Source of the DNA: Vallitalea pronyensis
Lineage (GTDB): Bacteria > Bacillota > Clostridia > Lachnospirales > Vallitaleaceae
NCBI RefSeq assembly: GCF_018141445.1
Contig: NZ_CP058649.1
Location: 3,057,001-3,121,000 of the forward strand
Direction of reading: 5' to 3'
DNA length: 64,000 nucleotides
Below, one piece after another: positions 27,094 through 35,730 of this stretch. The notes beneath the pieces were generated by a model. It saw nothing but the letters and a program-made list of their open reading frames with translations. It was not told where the DNA came from and did no database searches. Position numbers and translations under genes: made by a program. Within the stretch, counting starts at the first letter, position 1; each line of letters begins with the position of its first letter.

Positions 27094-27858
27094 ATGGAAT
27101 ACGTTACAATTACTAAAGACAATATTGATGATGAACATATATGTTGTGCCATATCGGATAAAAAATCTGTAGAAGGCTACGCAGCTAAAAAAGCTTGGTT
27201 AAAAGAGCAACTGGACAAGGGATATACATTCAATAAGCTCAATGTTCGAGGAAAAGTATTTATGGAATATTGCCCATCAGAAATTGCTTATTTACCTGTT
27301 AAAGCAGATAATTATATGGTGATTAATTGTTTCTGGATATCTGGTAAATATAAAGGGTCCGGTCATGGAAAAGAGCTTCTAAAACGGTGTATAGAGGATT
27401 GTAAGAAACAAGATAAAGCAGGGATTGTGGTTCTATGTAGTGATAAAAAACGACCTTTCATGTCGGATAAGAAATTTTTCTTGAAACAGGGTTTTGAGGT
27501 TTGTGATCAGACGAAGCCTTACTTTGAGTTATTATACATGCCATTACAAGAGAATGTGGAAAAACCTGTGTTTAGAGATACGGTAAAAGAAGGTGAATGT
27601 CAGGATAACGGAGGGTTTACAGTCTTTTATTCACATCAATGTCCTTACATGTCTTATTATGTAAATCTGCAAAAAAAGGTAGCCGATGAGCATCATATAC
27701 CCTATGAAGCTATCTTACTTGACAGTAAAGAAAAAGCAATGGATAACCCCTCCCCATTTACCATATACAGCCTGTTTTATAAAGGTAAATTCATCACACA
27801 AGAACTGATGGCTGAGAAAAAGTTTACCAAGACAATAGAAACACTATGTGAGGCATAA
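27094..27858 (+). CDS. YoaP-like N-acetyltransferase with thiol C-terminal domain
   Basis: A 254-residue protein. Residues ~1-160 form a GNAT fold, with FWISGKYKGSGHGKELLKRC near residue 85 matching the acetyl-CoA-binding R/QxxGxG/A loop. The C-terminal part (VFYSHQCPYMSYYVN near residue 180 and the rest) resembles the YoaP domain, which is thioredoxin-like in appearance. GNAT enzymes transfer an acetyl group to amines; the substrate is unknown. The ATG at 27094 follows GGAGGTG by eight bases, whereas the longer frame from 27025 has no ribosome site. The radical SAM gene begins only 3 bases after the stop, so the two are cotranscribed. Confidence 0.8.
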   Translation: MEYVTITKDNIDDEHICCAISDKKSVEGYAAKKAWLKEQLDKGYTFNKLNVRGKVFMEYCPSEIAYLPVKADNYMVINCFWISGKYKGSGHGKELLKRCIEDCKKQDKAGIVVLCSDKKRPFMSDKKFFLKQGFEVCDQTKPYFELLYMPLQENVEKPVFRDTVKEGECQDNGGFTVFYSHQCPYMSYYVNLQKKVADEHHIPYEAILLDSKEKAMDNPSPFTIYSLFYKGKFITQELMAEKKFTKTIETLCEA

Positions 27859-27861
27859 CCA

Positions 27862-28749
27862 ATGGATTATATACCAGCAAAAACCATTATCCAAAGAAAT
27901 AAAAATCCAGAATATTGGTTTGGTCATGACTATAACATGAACATATACAAAGGTTGTTGTCACGGCTGTATTTATTGTGACTCAAGAAGCGATTGCTATG
28001 GCATTGAAGATTTTGACCGTGTACGAGCTAAAAAAGATGCAACAAGCATCATTGAAAAGGAACTTCGTACCAAACAAAAATGGGGTGTAGTAGGTACAGG
28101 AGCCATGAGTGACCCTTATAATCCTTTTGAAAAAGAGCACCGATTAACAAGGCAGGCTCTTAAACACATTGATCACTATGGATTTGGCCTTGGTTTAGCC
28201 ACTAAGAGTTCTTTGCTAAAACGTGATATGGATATCATCAAATCCATTAACGGTCATTCACCTGTATGCATTAAGATGACCATTACCACAGTAGATGATC
28301 AGCTAAGTCGCAAGATTGAACCTTATGTGGATGCATCATCAAAAAGGTTTGAAACTTTAAGGATTCTAGCAGATGCAGGGATTTTTACTGGTATTTTACT
28401 CATGCCTATCTTACCCTTTATTAATGATACATGGGACAACATTGAAGGAATTGTTAAAAGGGCCAGTGAAGCTGGGGTAAAATTCATATACCCTGGCTTG
28501 GGTGTTACCCTTAGACAAAATCAGCGCTATTATTACTATGAACAGCTTGATACAGCCTTTCCTGGCGTTAAACAGCTTTATATGCAGCATTTTAGGGATG
28601 ACTATAGATGTCATAGTTTACACGCCAAAGAACTTGGTGAACAATTCCGAGCAAGCTGTAAAGAACATGGGTTATATTATAAAATGAGTGATATTATCAA
28701 GAACTACCGCTTACAAGCAGGGCAGGAGCAACTAACTTTGTTTGATTGA
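27862..28749 (+). CDS. SPL-family radical SAM protein
   Basis: A 295-residue radical SAM protein. The 4Fe-4S motif CxxxCxxC is in CCHGCIYCDSRSDCYG near residues 32-46, and GTGAMSDPYNPFEKE near residue 78 is typical of the family related to spore photoproduct lyase and Rv2578c. Such proteins are widespread in Clostridia with uncharacterised reactions; there is no evidence here that it repairs spore photoproduct. It follows the YoaP-like gene by 3 bp. Length is normal. The last residues (QAGQEQLTLFD) are polar and also occur in homologues as far as I recall. Confidence 0.85.
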   Translation: MDYIPAKTIIQRNKNPEYWFGHDYNMNIYKGCCHGCIYCDSRSDCYGIEDFDRVRAKKDATSIIEKELRTKQKWGVVGTGAMSDPYNPFEKEHRLTRQALKHIDHYGFGLGLATKSSLLKRDMDIIKSINGHSPVCIKMTITTVDDQLSRKIEPYVDASSKRFETLRILADAGIFTGILLMPILPFINDTWDNIEGIVKRASEAGVKFIYPGLGVTLRQNQRYYYYEQLDTAFPGVKQLYMQHFRDDYRCHSLHAKELGEQFRASCKEHGLYYKMSDIIKNYRLQAGQEQLTLFD

Positions 28750-28795
28750 TGCCTTGGGACTGTGTAAGTGGTTAGATTGGGAAGATAACATGACA

Positions 28796-28824
28796 TTGAC
28801 GTTCATCATTCGACATGGTATACT
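28796..28824 (+). promoter_or_regulatory. Strong sigma-A promoter of the LacI-led operon
   Basis: TTGACG (28796-28801), 17 bases, TATACT (28819-28824) with TGG before the -10. Transcription would begin near 28831, giving a leader of about 140 bases before the regulator's ATG at 28974. Confidence 0.65.
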
Positions 28825-28862
28825 ATAATAATCAAAGTTACATAGAAATGTTTTGTGAAGTA

Positions 28863-28902
28863 AATGAATACGCTTCTAGTGGTTATATAGAGGTTATTCA
28901 TT
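28863..28902 (+). other. Hairpin in the LacI-operon leader
   Basis: AATGAATA (28863-28870) pairs with TATTCATT (28895-28902), and CTTCTA (28873-28878) with TAGAGG (28888-28893, one G-U pair). It is followed by TTCTGTTG, so it could act as a weak attenuator or simply stabilise the leader. Confidence 0.4.
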
Positions 28903-28917
28903 TTCTGTTGTATTTCA

Positions 28918-28953
28918 TGTAACGCCTTACATGAAAATATGTAAAGTGTTACA
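28918..28953. promoter_or_regulatory. Tandem operator-like palindromes TGTAA-N4-TTACA
   Basis: TGTAACGCCTTACA (28918-28931, extended to 10-bp arms 28913-28922 and 28927-28936) and TGTAAAGTGTTACA (28940-28953) share the same half-sites and are centred 22 bp apart, two helical turns. They lie between the promoter and the regulator gene, as expected for autoregulation by a LacI-type dimer or tetramer. Confidence 0.6.
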
Positions 28954-28973
28954 CAGGAGATAGAGGTGAAAGG

Positions 28974-29978
28974 ATGCATAATATTAAAGAGGTAGCTGCA
29001 TTAGCAAAAACATCAACGGCCACAGTCTCTCGCGTCATTAATGAAACAGGCTATGTGAGCAGTGAAGTGAAGCAAAGAGTATTAAAAGCAGTAAAAGAAC
29101 TGGACTATCGGCCCCTTAAAAGAGACGGAAAAACTAACACCAAAAGAACCATAGCACTTGTTGTCCCAGACATTGAAAACCCATTTTTTGCCAAACTAAC
29201 AAAGGAAATAAGTCAGATATCCAATACGTTGATGTATAACATCTTGTTGATAAACGTAAGTGGGTTAAAGAACGATGGTGGCGATTTCCTATTGGACCTT
29301 ATTAGTAGTCGGGTAGATGGGGTTATTTACACATCCTCTTATCGTTTTTTGGATGTTATCAGCCGCGTTAAAGGAAATAACATTCCCATTGTGGTATTAG
29401 ACCGTGAAATTCAAGATATGGAAATAGACACCATTGTAGTGAATAATGATCATGCCGCATTTTTAGCCACGGAGCACCTTATTCAATTAGGGCATAAACA
29501 CATTGCTTTTATAGGGGGCACAAAAAATATGGAAATTTCCATCAACCGTCATAAAGGTTACAAAAGAGCTTTAGAAAAATATAAAATGGCTTATGATGAG
29601 ACGATTGTCAAACATGGTGATTTTACAATGCAATCTGGGTATAACGCTACAAAAGGACTCATGCAATCCAATGGACATATGACTGGGATTGTAGCGGCTA
29701 ATGATTTAATGGCCATTGGTGCCTTTAACTATTTGAATGCCGTTGGCTATAAGATACCAACAGATATGTCAATTGTTGGATTTGATGATATCGATTTGGC
29801 TTCATCCATTACACCTAAGCTGACAACGGTATCTTATCCCATTAAGAGGATGAGTCAGCTAGCAATAGAGTCCATTATTAAACATATTTCAGGAACAAAT
29901 TCAGCATGTGAGAGTGTGAGTCTACGGTCTAAACTCATTATACGTGATTCTACTGGTGCCATTGACGTAAAAGACTAA
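28974..29978 (+). CDS. LacI-family transcriptional regulator
   Basis: A 334-residue regulator. The N-terminal helix-turn-helix reads NIKEVAALAKTSTATVSRVIN and the hinge region ends in LDYRP, both standard for the family; residues ~60-330 form a periplasmic-binding-like sensor domain with IALVVPDIENPFFAKL. Such proteins repress operons until a small ligand binds. The two TGTAA-N4-TTACA palindromes just upstream are probable operators. It is encoded 24 bp before an ABC importer and two deaminases, so a purine-like or polyamine-like ligand is inferred, not shown. The ATG follows AGGTGAAAGG. Confidence 0.93.
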   Translation: MHNIKEVAALAKTSTATVSRVINETGYVSSEVKQRVLKAVKELDYRPLKRDGKTNTKRTIALVVPDIENPFFAKLTKEISQISNTLMYNILLINVSGLKNDGGDFLLDLISSRVDGVIYTSSYRFLDVISRVKGNNIPIVVLDREIQDMEIDTIVVNNDHAAFLATEHLIQLGHKHIAFIGGTKNMEISINRHKGYKRALEKYKMAYDETIVKHGDFTMQSGYNATKGLMQSNGHMTGIVAANDLMAIGAFNYLNAVGYKIPTDMSIVGFDDIDLASSITPKLTTVSYPIKRMSQLAIESIIKHISGTNSACESVSLRSKLIIRDSTGAIDVKD

Positions 29979-30002
29979 TTAAAAGCTAGAAGGAGAATTG
30001 TT

Positions 30003-30830
30003 ATGAAAAAGAAATGGTTTTATACATTATTGGTTCCTGGATTAACGATCATCATCCTATTTTTATTCATTCCCCTCATCTATACCATAGGCTCTACATT
30101 TATTGGGGATTCAGGATTTACTTTTAGTCGATATACTACTTTTTTTACAGATGGGTATTATGTAAAAATATTTAGTAGAACCCTTAAAATTGCACTGATC
30201 ACGGCACTTATTTCTATGATTTTGGGCATACCTGTTGCTTATTATATATCCAGAAGTAAAAAAAGTATAAGAGGTGTATTAATTGCTTGTACCGTTTTCC
30301 CTTTGTTAACGAATTCCGTGGTACGTTCTTTTGCGTGGATGACCATTTTAGGGAAAAATGGTGTTATTAATAATCTATTAATGAATGTTCATGTTATAGG
30401 AAGCCCTTTAAAACTCCTTTATACGGAATTTGCCATTATCATCGGTACGGTTTATTTATTTCTACCCTTAATGGTTGTATCTTTAGTGGGTGTAATGGAA
30501 AATATCGAAAATGATTTATTGGAAGCTGCTGAAAGCTTAGGGGCTAACCGATTGACCGCTTTTTTTAAAGTGGTTGTTCCTCTTAGTGTTCCAGGACTTA
30601 TCGTAGGAAGCGTACTTGTTTTTACAGGTGCTTTTACAGCATATACAACACCTCAGCTGTTAGGTGGGAATACAAATATTGTCTTGTCTACCCTGGTTTA
30701 CCAAAGGGCCATGACACTAGGGGATTGGACAGGTGCCTCAGTGGTGGCAACCGTCATGATTATTACCACGTTAACCGTTATCGGTGTGATCAATAAATTA
30801 GCAGGTAAATTAAACGAAAGGGGAATTTAA
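30003..30830 (+). CDS. ABC transporter permease, PotB-like
   Basis: A 275-residue permease with six predicted spans and the EAA loop ENDLLEAAESLGANRLTAFF near residue 168, which contacts the ATPase. It belongs to the spermidine/putrescine-type group (PotB/PotH). Starts 24 bp after the LacI-family gene behind AGAAGGAG. Its stop abuts the start of the second permease (stop at 30828-30830, ATG at 30831), so translation is coupled. The substrate of the system may not be a polyamine given the downstream deaminases. Confidence 0.9.
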   Translation: MKKKWFYTLLVPGLTIIILFLFIPLIYTIGSTFIGDSGFTFSRYTTFFTDGYYVKIFSRTLKIALITALISMILGIPVAYYISRSKKSIRGVLIACTVFPLLTNSVVRSFAWMTILGKNGVINNLLMNVHVIGSPLKLLYTEFAIIIGTVYLFLPLMVVSLVGVMENIENDLLEAAESLGANRLTAFFKVVVPLSVPGLIVGSVLVFTGAFTAYTTPQLLGGNTNIVLSTLVYQRAMTLGDWTGASVVATVMIITTLTVIGVINKLAGKLNERGI

Positions 30831-31613
30831 ATGAAAAGAAGTAGAGGGTTAACCTTTTTTACAATTTGTGTCTACCTATTTCTTTTTGCCCCAATAGTGA
30901 TTATTATCATGACAGCTTTTGGGTCAGATGACGTGATTACCTTTCCAGTCAAGGGATTTAGTATGAAATGGTTTGCAAATATCTTCACATCGGATATGTT
31001 TATGAAAACCTTTCAAATTAGTATTCAAGTAGCTGTTATTGCCACAATTATTGCCTTGATTATAGGTGTTCCTGCGGCTTATGCTATGAGTCGATTTAAT
31101 TATAAGGGTAAGGGTCTTATAAAAAACATATTTTTCTCTTCAATCATTGTACCAGGGATTGTTTTTGGTTTTTCTCTTTTTAATTTTGTGATTATCAAAT
31201 GGAAATTACCTATTTACACCAGTTTATTAATCGGTCATACCATTGTCATCTTACCTTATATTATTCGAGTTGTTGCTTCAAGCTTAGAAGGTTTTGATTA
31301 TTCCATAGAGGAGGCTGCTGTGAGTCTGGGAGCAAGCCGATTGAAAACGTTTATTTTGGTAGTATTTCCCAATATAACATCTGGGGTTATTGCAGCTTTC
31401 ATGCTGGCTTTTATCAACTCCTTTAACAATGTGCCCATATCCATATTCTTGACAGGTCCGGGGGTAAGCACACTGCCTATTAAAATGATGAGTTATGTGG
31501 AGTATTATTATGACCCTACAATTTCAGCATTATCGGTGACATTGATGCTTATGACAATTGGGATTATGTTTATTGTTGAGAGAACCTTAGGGCTTAACTA
31601 CTTTTCTAAATAA
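30831..31613 (+). CDS. ABC transporter permease, PotC-like
   Basis: A 260-residue permease with six predicted spans; the EAA loop is YSIEEAAVSLGASRLKTF near residue 160. It resembles PotC/PotI of spermidine-type importers and pairs with the permease encoded immediately upstream. AAGGGGAATTTAA provides a ribosome site overlapping the upstream gene's end. The ATPase gene follows after 16 bp. Membrane protein; no anomalies in length or motifs. Confidence 0.9.
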   Translation: MKRSRGLTFFTICVYLFLFAPIVIIIMTAFGSDDVITFPVKGFSMKWFANIFTSDMFMKTFQISIQVAVIATIIALIIGVPAAYAMSRFNYKGKGLIKNIFFSSIIVPGIVFGFSLFNFVIIKWKLPIYTSLLIGHTIVILPYIIRVVASSLEGFDYSIEEAAVSLGASRLKTFILVVFPNITSGVIAAFMLAFINSFNNVPISIFLTGPGVSTLPIKMMSYVEYYYDPTISALSVTLMLMTIGIMFIVERTLGLNYFSK

Positions 31614-31629
31614 GAGATGGAGGTATAAC

Positions 31630-32682
31630 ATGTCATTAATAAATTTAAAAGATATTACGGTTTCCTATGATGGCAAAGTGGATATTCTAAATAAATTAAA
31701 TATGGATATACAAAAGGGTGAATTGATTTCTTTGCTTGGGCCAAGCGGGTGCGGAAAAACGACAACGTTGAGAGTCATTGCAGGGTTTATTCAACCCAAA
31801 AGTGGACAGTTCATATTTGACCAAGACGATTATACAGCCATTCCTGTTCATAAAAGAAATTTTGGTTTGGTTTTTCAAAGCTATGCATTGTTTCCACATT
31901 TAAGTGTATTTGATAATGTTGCTTTTGGATTGAAGATGAAGAAAATGCATAAGAAAGACATCAAAAAGGCTGTGAACGACATATTAAACGTTGTTGATTT
32001 GGAGGGTTATAGCTCACGTTACCCTAAGGAATTATCTGGAGGACAAAGGCAAAGAGTAGCCTTGGCAAGGGCTTTAGTCGTTCAACCCAAATTACTTTTG
32101 TTAGATGAACCCTTAAGTAATTTAGATGCAAAATTAAGATTGAAAATGAGAGCGGAAATTAGAAAACTACAACAAAAATTAGGCATTACCACAATTTTTG
32201 TGACCCACGATCAGGAAGAATGCTTTTCCATTTCGGACAAGGTAGCGGTCATGAATGGGGGTATTATTGAACAATATGATACACCTGAAAAAATATATGC
32301 ACATCCAGCCAGTGAGTTTGTAGCACGTTTTGTAGGATTTGAAAATTTTGTTACTCTAACAAAAAAAGAAGATAATCGATACCAGTCAACATCAGGTGTG
32401 ACATTTGTTAATGACGCTAACCATGAGCATATTAAAATAGATGAGAAGGTCATCGGAACAATTAGACCCGATGATATTCAAATCTTAGATGATGATAGGA
32501 CGTTAGAAACCAATAGGTTAGATGGCGTTGTTGAAGTAAGAACCTATTTAGGGAAAGAATATCAATACGCTATTCAAACGGAAGTGGGTACGCTATTAGC
32601 CAATGCTGGTAACAGCAAGAAATACAATCAAGGGGATCAAGTGAGACTATACTTACCAAGCAATAAATTAATTTTAGTTTAA
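31630..32682 (+). CDS. ABC transporter ATP-binding protein, PotA-like
   Basis: A 350-residue importer ATPase. Walker A is GPSGCGKTTTLR near residue 38, the Q-loop is LVFQSYALFPHLSV, the signature is ELSGGQRQRVALARAL near residue 135, Walker B is LLLLDEPLSNLDAK, and the H-loop is FVTHDQEE. The C-terminal ~110 residues form the TOBE regulatory domain of the CUT1/PotA class. It energises the two permeases encoded upstream. Between it and the binding-protein gene there is a 133-bp gap with a stable hairpin, which may raise or separate expression of the binding protein. Confidence 0.93.
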   Translation: MSLINLKDITVSYDGKVDILNKLNMDIQKGELISLLGPSGCGKTTTLRVIAGFIQPKSGQFIFDQDDYTAIPVHKRNFGLVFQSYALFPHLSVFDNVAFGLKMKKMHKKDIKKAVNDILNVVDLEGYSSRYPKELSGGQRQRVALARALVVQPKLLLLDEPLSNLDAKLRLKMRAEIRKLQQKLGITTIFVTHDQEECFSISDKVAVMNGGIIEQYDTPEKIYAHPASEFVARFVGFENFVTLTKKEDNRYQSTSGVTFVNDANHEHIKIDEKVIGTIRPDDIQILDDDRTLETNRLDGVVEVRTYLGKEYQYAIQTEVGTLLANAGNSKKYNQGDQVRLYLPSNKLILV

Positions 32683-32721
32683 TAGATGTTTGGGTTCTCC
32701 AGTAGAGGTAAAGGTGTTTGT

Positions 32722-32765
32722 AATACATGGTGGAGGTAATGGATTAGTACCGTCTACCATGTATT
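32722..32765 (+). other. Intercistronic hairpin before the binding-protein gene
   Basis: Arms 32722-32734 and 32753-32765 form 13 base pairs with one G-U pair around an 18-base loop; no T-run follows. It probably acts as an RNA processing or stability element rather than a terminator. Confidence 0.5.
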
Positions 32766-32814
32766 CCAATAGATATTTAAGACATAATAGGCATATTAAA
32801 TTAGGAGGGATATC

Positions 32815-33879
32815 ATGAAAAAATTATCAATTATTCTTGTAATCATGTTATTATTAGTAAGTGTTGTAGGATGCAGTAAAACAGATGAGGTAAAAGAAGG
32901 CGATCAAGAACAAGCGCCAACGGAGTTAGTCATTTCAACATGGGGCTACAGCGAAGACCTGCTATGGGAAAATGTATTTACACCTTTTGAAGAAGCAAAT
33001 AATGTAAAAATCATATTAGAAACAGGGAATAACTCAGAAAGATTAATTAAATTAAAGAGTAACCCCGACAGCAATATCGATCTTATTTATTTAGCAGAAG
33101 CATTTGCTCAAGAAGGTATTGAAGCAGGATTATTTGAAAAAATTGATTATGATAAAGTGACAAACAGTGATAAAGTGGGTGAAAAAGCAGCGTATTTAAT
33201 TGAAGCAGGTTATGGTCCAGCCTACACATTAAACCGTGCAGCTATTGCATATGACCCTAATAAAGTTGGTTTTGACATTCAATCATGGGATGATTTGTGG
33301 CATGCTGATTTGAAAGGAAAAGTATCTATACCAGAGATTACAACAACTTTTGGACCATCAACCATGTATGTTGCGTCCAACTATAAGGCTATTGATATTA
33401 CATCGGATAATGGTGATGCGGCATTCGTAGCATTAGAAGAGCTAAAACCTAACTTGGTAAAAACCTATTCAAAATCATCAGATTTAGCCAATATGTTTGC
33501 TAATGAAGAAATTGCAGTGGCTATTACTGCTGATTTTGCCTATGGAAGAGTTAAGGATGGGGCACCTGATGTGGTTTTTGTTAATCCAGAAGAAGGCGCA
33601 TACATTAACTTCAATACCATTAATATTGTTAAAGCTTCTAAGAATAAAGAATTAGCACTTAAGTTTATTGATTATGCTTTAAGTACAGAAGTACAAACAC
33701 GAACTGCCAAAGCATTAGGTGAATCACCCATTAATACAGAAGTAGAATTAACGGAGGAAGAAGCAGAAAACTTAACCTATGGCGATGTGATTAATCAGTC
33801 CAACACCGTTGATCATGAATTTATTAATGCCATAAAAACACAATGGATTGATAGGTGGAATAGGACTTTAAATCAATAA
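32815..33879 (+). CDS. ABC transporter substrate-binding lipoprotein, PotD-like
   Basis: A 354-residue lipoprotein: a lipobox ending in LVSVVGC at residues ~14-20 follows a hydrophobic signal segment. The mature part has the spermidine/putrescine-binding fold; ELVISTWGYSEDLLWENVF and the WDDLWHADLKGKVSIP hinge are typical. Aspartate-rich polyamine pockets cannot be confirmed by eye. GGAGGG stands before the ATG. It delivers the substrate to the PotBC-like permeases and is flanked by stable hairpins on both sides, which may give it a higher protein dose. The neighbouring adenine and MTA/SAH-type deaminases suggest a purine-containing substrate. Confidence 0.88.
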   Translation: MKKLSIILVIMLLLVSVVGCSKTDEVKEGDQEQAPTELVISTWGYSEDLLWENVFTPFEEANNVKIILETGNNSERLIKLKSNPDSNIDLIYLAEAFAQEGIEAGLFEKIDYDKVTNSDKVGEKAAYLIEAGYGPAYTLNRAAIAYDPNKVGFDIQSWDDLWHADLKGKVSIPEITTTFGPSTMYVASNYKAIDITSDNGDAAFVALEELKPNLVKTYSKSSDLANMFANEEIAVAITADFAYGRVKDGAPDVVFVNPEEGAYINFNTINIVKASKNKELALKFIDYALSTEVQTRTAKALGESPINTEVELTEEEAENLTYGDVINQSNTVDHEFINAIKTQWIDRWNRTLNQ

Positions 33880-33893
33880 TAAGATAGGGATAA

Positions 33894-33932
33894 ACAACAT
33901 CTATGTGCAGTTCCATCTGCCATAGATGTTGT
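33894..33932 (+). other. Intercistronic hairpin after the binding-protein gene
   Basis: ACAACATCTATG (33894-33905) and CATAGATGTTGT (33921-33932) are perfect complements, with an inner GCAG/CTGC stem. No T-run follows, so 3'-end protection is more likely than termination. Confidence 0.5.
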
Positions 33933-33975
33933 ACGTTATTCTAAAATAGCCTTAATAAGGAAAGTGGAGAATTGT

Positions 33976-35691
33976 ATGGAAGTGAAGTTAATCATAAAAA
34001 ACGTTCAAGTATATAATGCATATGTTAAAAAATTTATTCATGGTGATGTGGTTATACGGGATAACAAGTTTTTATACATTGGAAAAACAGATCAACAGGT
34101 TCAGGATGAATGGCATGCCGAAGAAGTCATTGACGGTCATGGTAAGTATATGATTCCTGGATTGGTTGATATTCACATGCATGTTGAAAGTTCCATGACG
34201 ACTCCTTTTCAGTTCTCTCAAGCAATTATACCACATGGTGTCACTACAGTGGTTGCTGACCCTCATGAAATAGCCAATGTTTTTGGTATAGAAGGCATAA
34301 CTGCCATGATAGATTGTACTACAGACAATGTGGTAGATGTGTTCTATGGCATTCCCAGTTCTGTTCCTTCTACAATGGAACAACTTGAAACAACTGGAGG
34401 CAACATAACGGTAGAAGATGTTCCGAAACTTCTTGCCTATGACCAAATATGCTGTCTTGGAGAAGTCATGAACTTCAAGGATTTGATTCATGATAAAGCA
34501 TCATTAATCAATCAAATCATTAAAAAGGTAAAAAATGAAAAACCACATCTGAGAATTGAGGGGCATTGCCCTAAAATATCGGGTGTAGACTTAGCCAAAT
34601 ATATTTATCAAGGTGTAGATGCAGATCATACTCAACAAACCCCGGAATCATTAGAAGAGAAAATAAAAAATGGTATGTTTATAGAAATCCAACAGAAGTC
34701 AATGACAGAAGAAAACATAAACTATCTTGTGGAAAATGAGCTATATGAACACTTTTGTCTTGTGACAGATGATGTGATGGCGGATCAGCTCATGGACGGA
34801 CATCTAAACAATCTTGTCAAAAAGGCAATAGAAATGGGTATGCCAAAAGAAATGGCCATCTATGTGAGTACCTATACCCCTGCAAGAAGAATGCTTTTGA
34901 ATGATAGAGGAGCCATAGCTCCGGGTAAAATAGCAGATTTTATCTTACTGAATGCTATTGAGAATTTTGAAATCGACAGCGTCTATAAAGATGGTGCATT
35001 AGTATTTAACGGTGACGTTCAATATAAAGAAACAAAGCATACATTTCCAGAAGAGTTCTATCACAGTATAAAACGGAATAAGTTAGCTGAAGCAGACTTT
35101 GACGTTCCTGTTCCCATTGAAAATGGTCAGGTTACCTGTAGAATCATACGGGTGATGCCCAATACGACCTTTACAAAAGAAGAGCATGATACGTTAGCCA
35201 TAGAAAAAGGAAAATTACAATGGCAGGTAAGCCCCTATTGTTTAATGACTGTATGTGAGCGGTATGATAAAGGAAGCCATACGTCATTTGGACTGGTAAC
35301 AGGAAGCATCATTAAGGAAGGAGCTATTGCCACGACCTATGCACATGACCATCATAATCTGATGATTATGGGTAAGAACACAAAGGACATGTCCGTAGCA
35401 GCCAACTGGATTATAGACCATCATGGAGGTTATTGTGTCGTAAACAATGGAAAAGTTATTGCTGGTGTAGAACTGCCAGTAGGTGGTATTCTATCAGAAG
35501 AAAGAATAGACATATTAGGTAAGAAATTAAAGCAAGTAAGAGATAGCATGGAAAGATTAGGATATAGGCATCACAACAATATCATGTCATTTAGTACATT
35601 ATCCCTTCCAGTGAGTCCAAGTTTAAAAATATCCGATAAGGGATTAATCGATGTTGTCGAGCAAAAAATAGTTCATTTGTTTGTAGAATAG
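33976..35691 (+). CDS. adeC: Adenine deaminase
   Basis: A 571-residue amidohydrolase that converts adenine to hypoxanthine and ammonia. Metal-site and family motifs are VDIHMHVESSMTTP near residue 57, VADPHEIANVFG near residue 90 and EGHCPKISG near residue 195; the C-terminal half has the AdeC-specific domain with THAHDHHN-like HDHHNLMIMG. Length fits the AdeC family. ATG 33976 follows GTGGAG by six bases; an in-frame GTG at 33964 is inside that site. Lies in an operon after a LacI-type regulator and an ABC importer, implying use of imported adenine or adenine-containing compounds. The next gene follows after 39 bp. Confidence 0.93.
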   Translation: MEVKLIIKNVQVYNAYVKKFIHGDVVIRDNKFLYIGKTDQQVQDEWHAEEVIDGHGKYMIPGLVDIHMHVESSMTTPFQFSQAIIPHGVTTVVADPHEIANVFGIEGITAMIDCTTDNVVDVFYGIPSSVPSTMEQLETTGGNITVEDVPKLLAYDQICCLGEVMNFKDLIHDKASLINQIIKKVKNEKPHLRIEGHCPKISGVDLAKYIYQGVDADHTQQTPESLEEKIKNGMFIEIQQKSMTEENINYLVENELYEHFCLVTDDVMADQLMDGHLNNLVKKAIEMGMPKEMAIYVSTYTPARRMLLNDRGAIAPGKIADFILLNAIENFEIDSVYKDGALVFNGDVQYKETKHTFPEEFYHSIKRNKLAEADFDVPVPIENGQVTCRIIRVMPNTTFTKEEHDTLAIEKGKLQWQVSPYCLMTVCERYDKGSHTSFGLVTGSIIKEGAIATTYAHDHHNLMIMGKNTKDMSVAANWIIDHHGGYCVVNNGKVIAGVELPVGGILSEERIDILGKKLKQVRDSMERLGYRHHNNIMSFSTLSLPVSPSLKISDKGLIDVVEQKIVHLFVE

Positions 35692-35730
35692 GATTTGGAT
35701 TTGATTGAAGAAGTGATAGGAGAGAACAAT

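Noticed and set aside
27862..28749. Spore photoproduct lyase as the exact function of the radical SAM gene
   Set aside because: Only family-level motifs are visible; the protein is shorter than typical SplB and is paired with an acetyltransferase.
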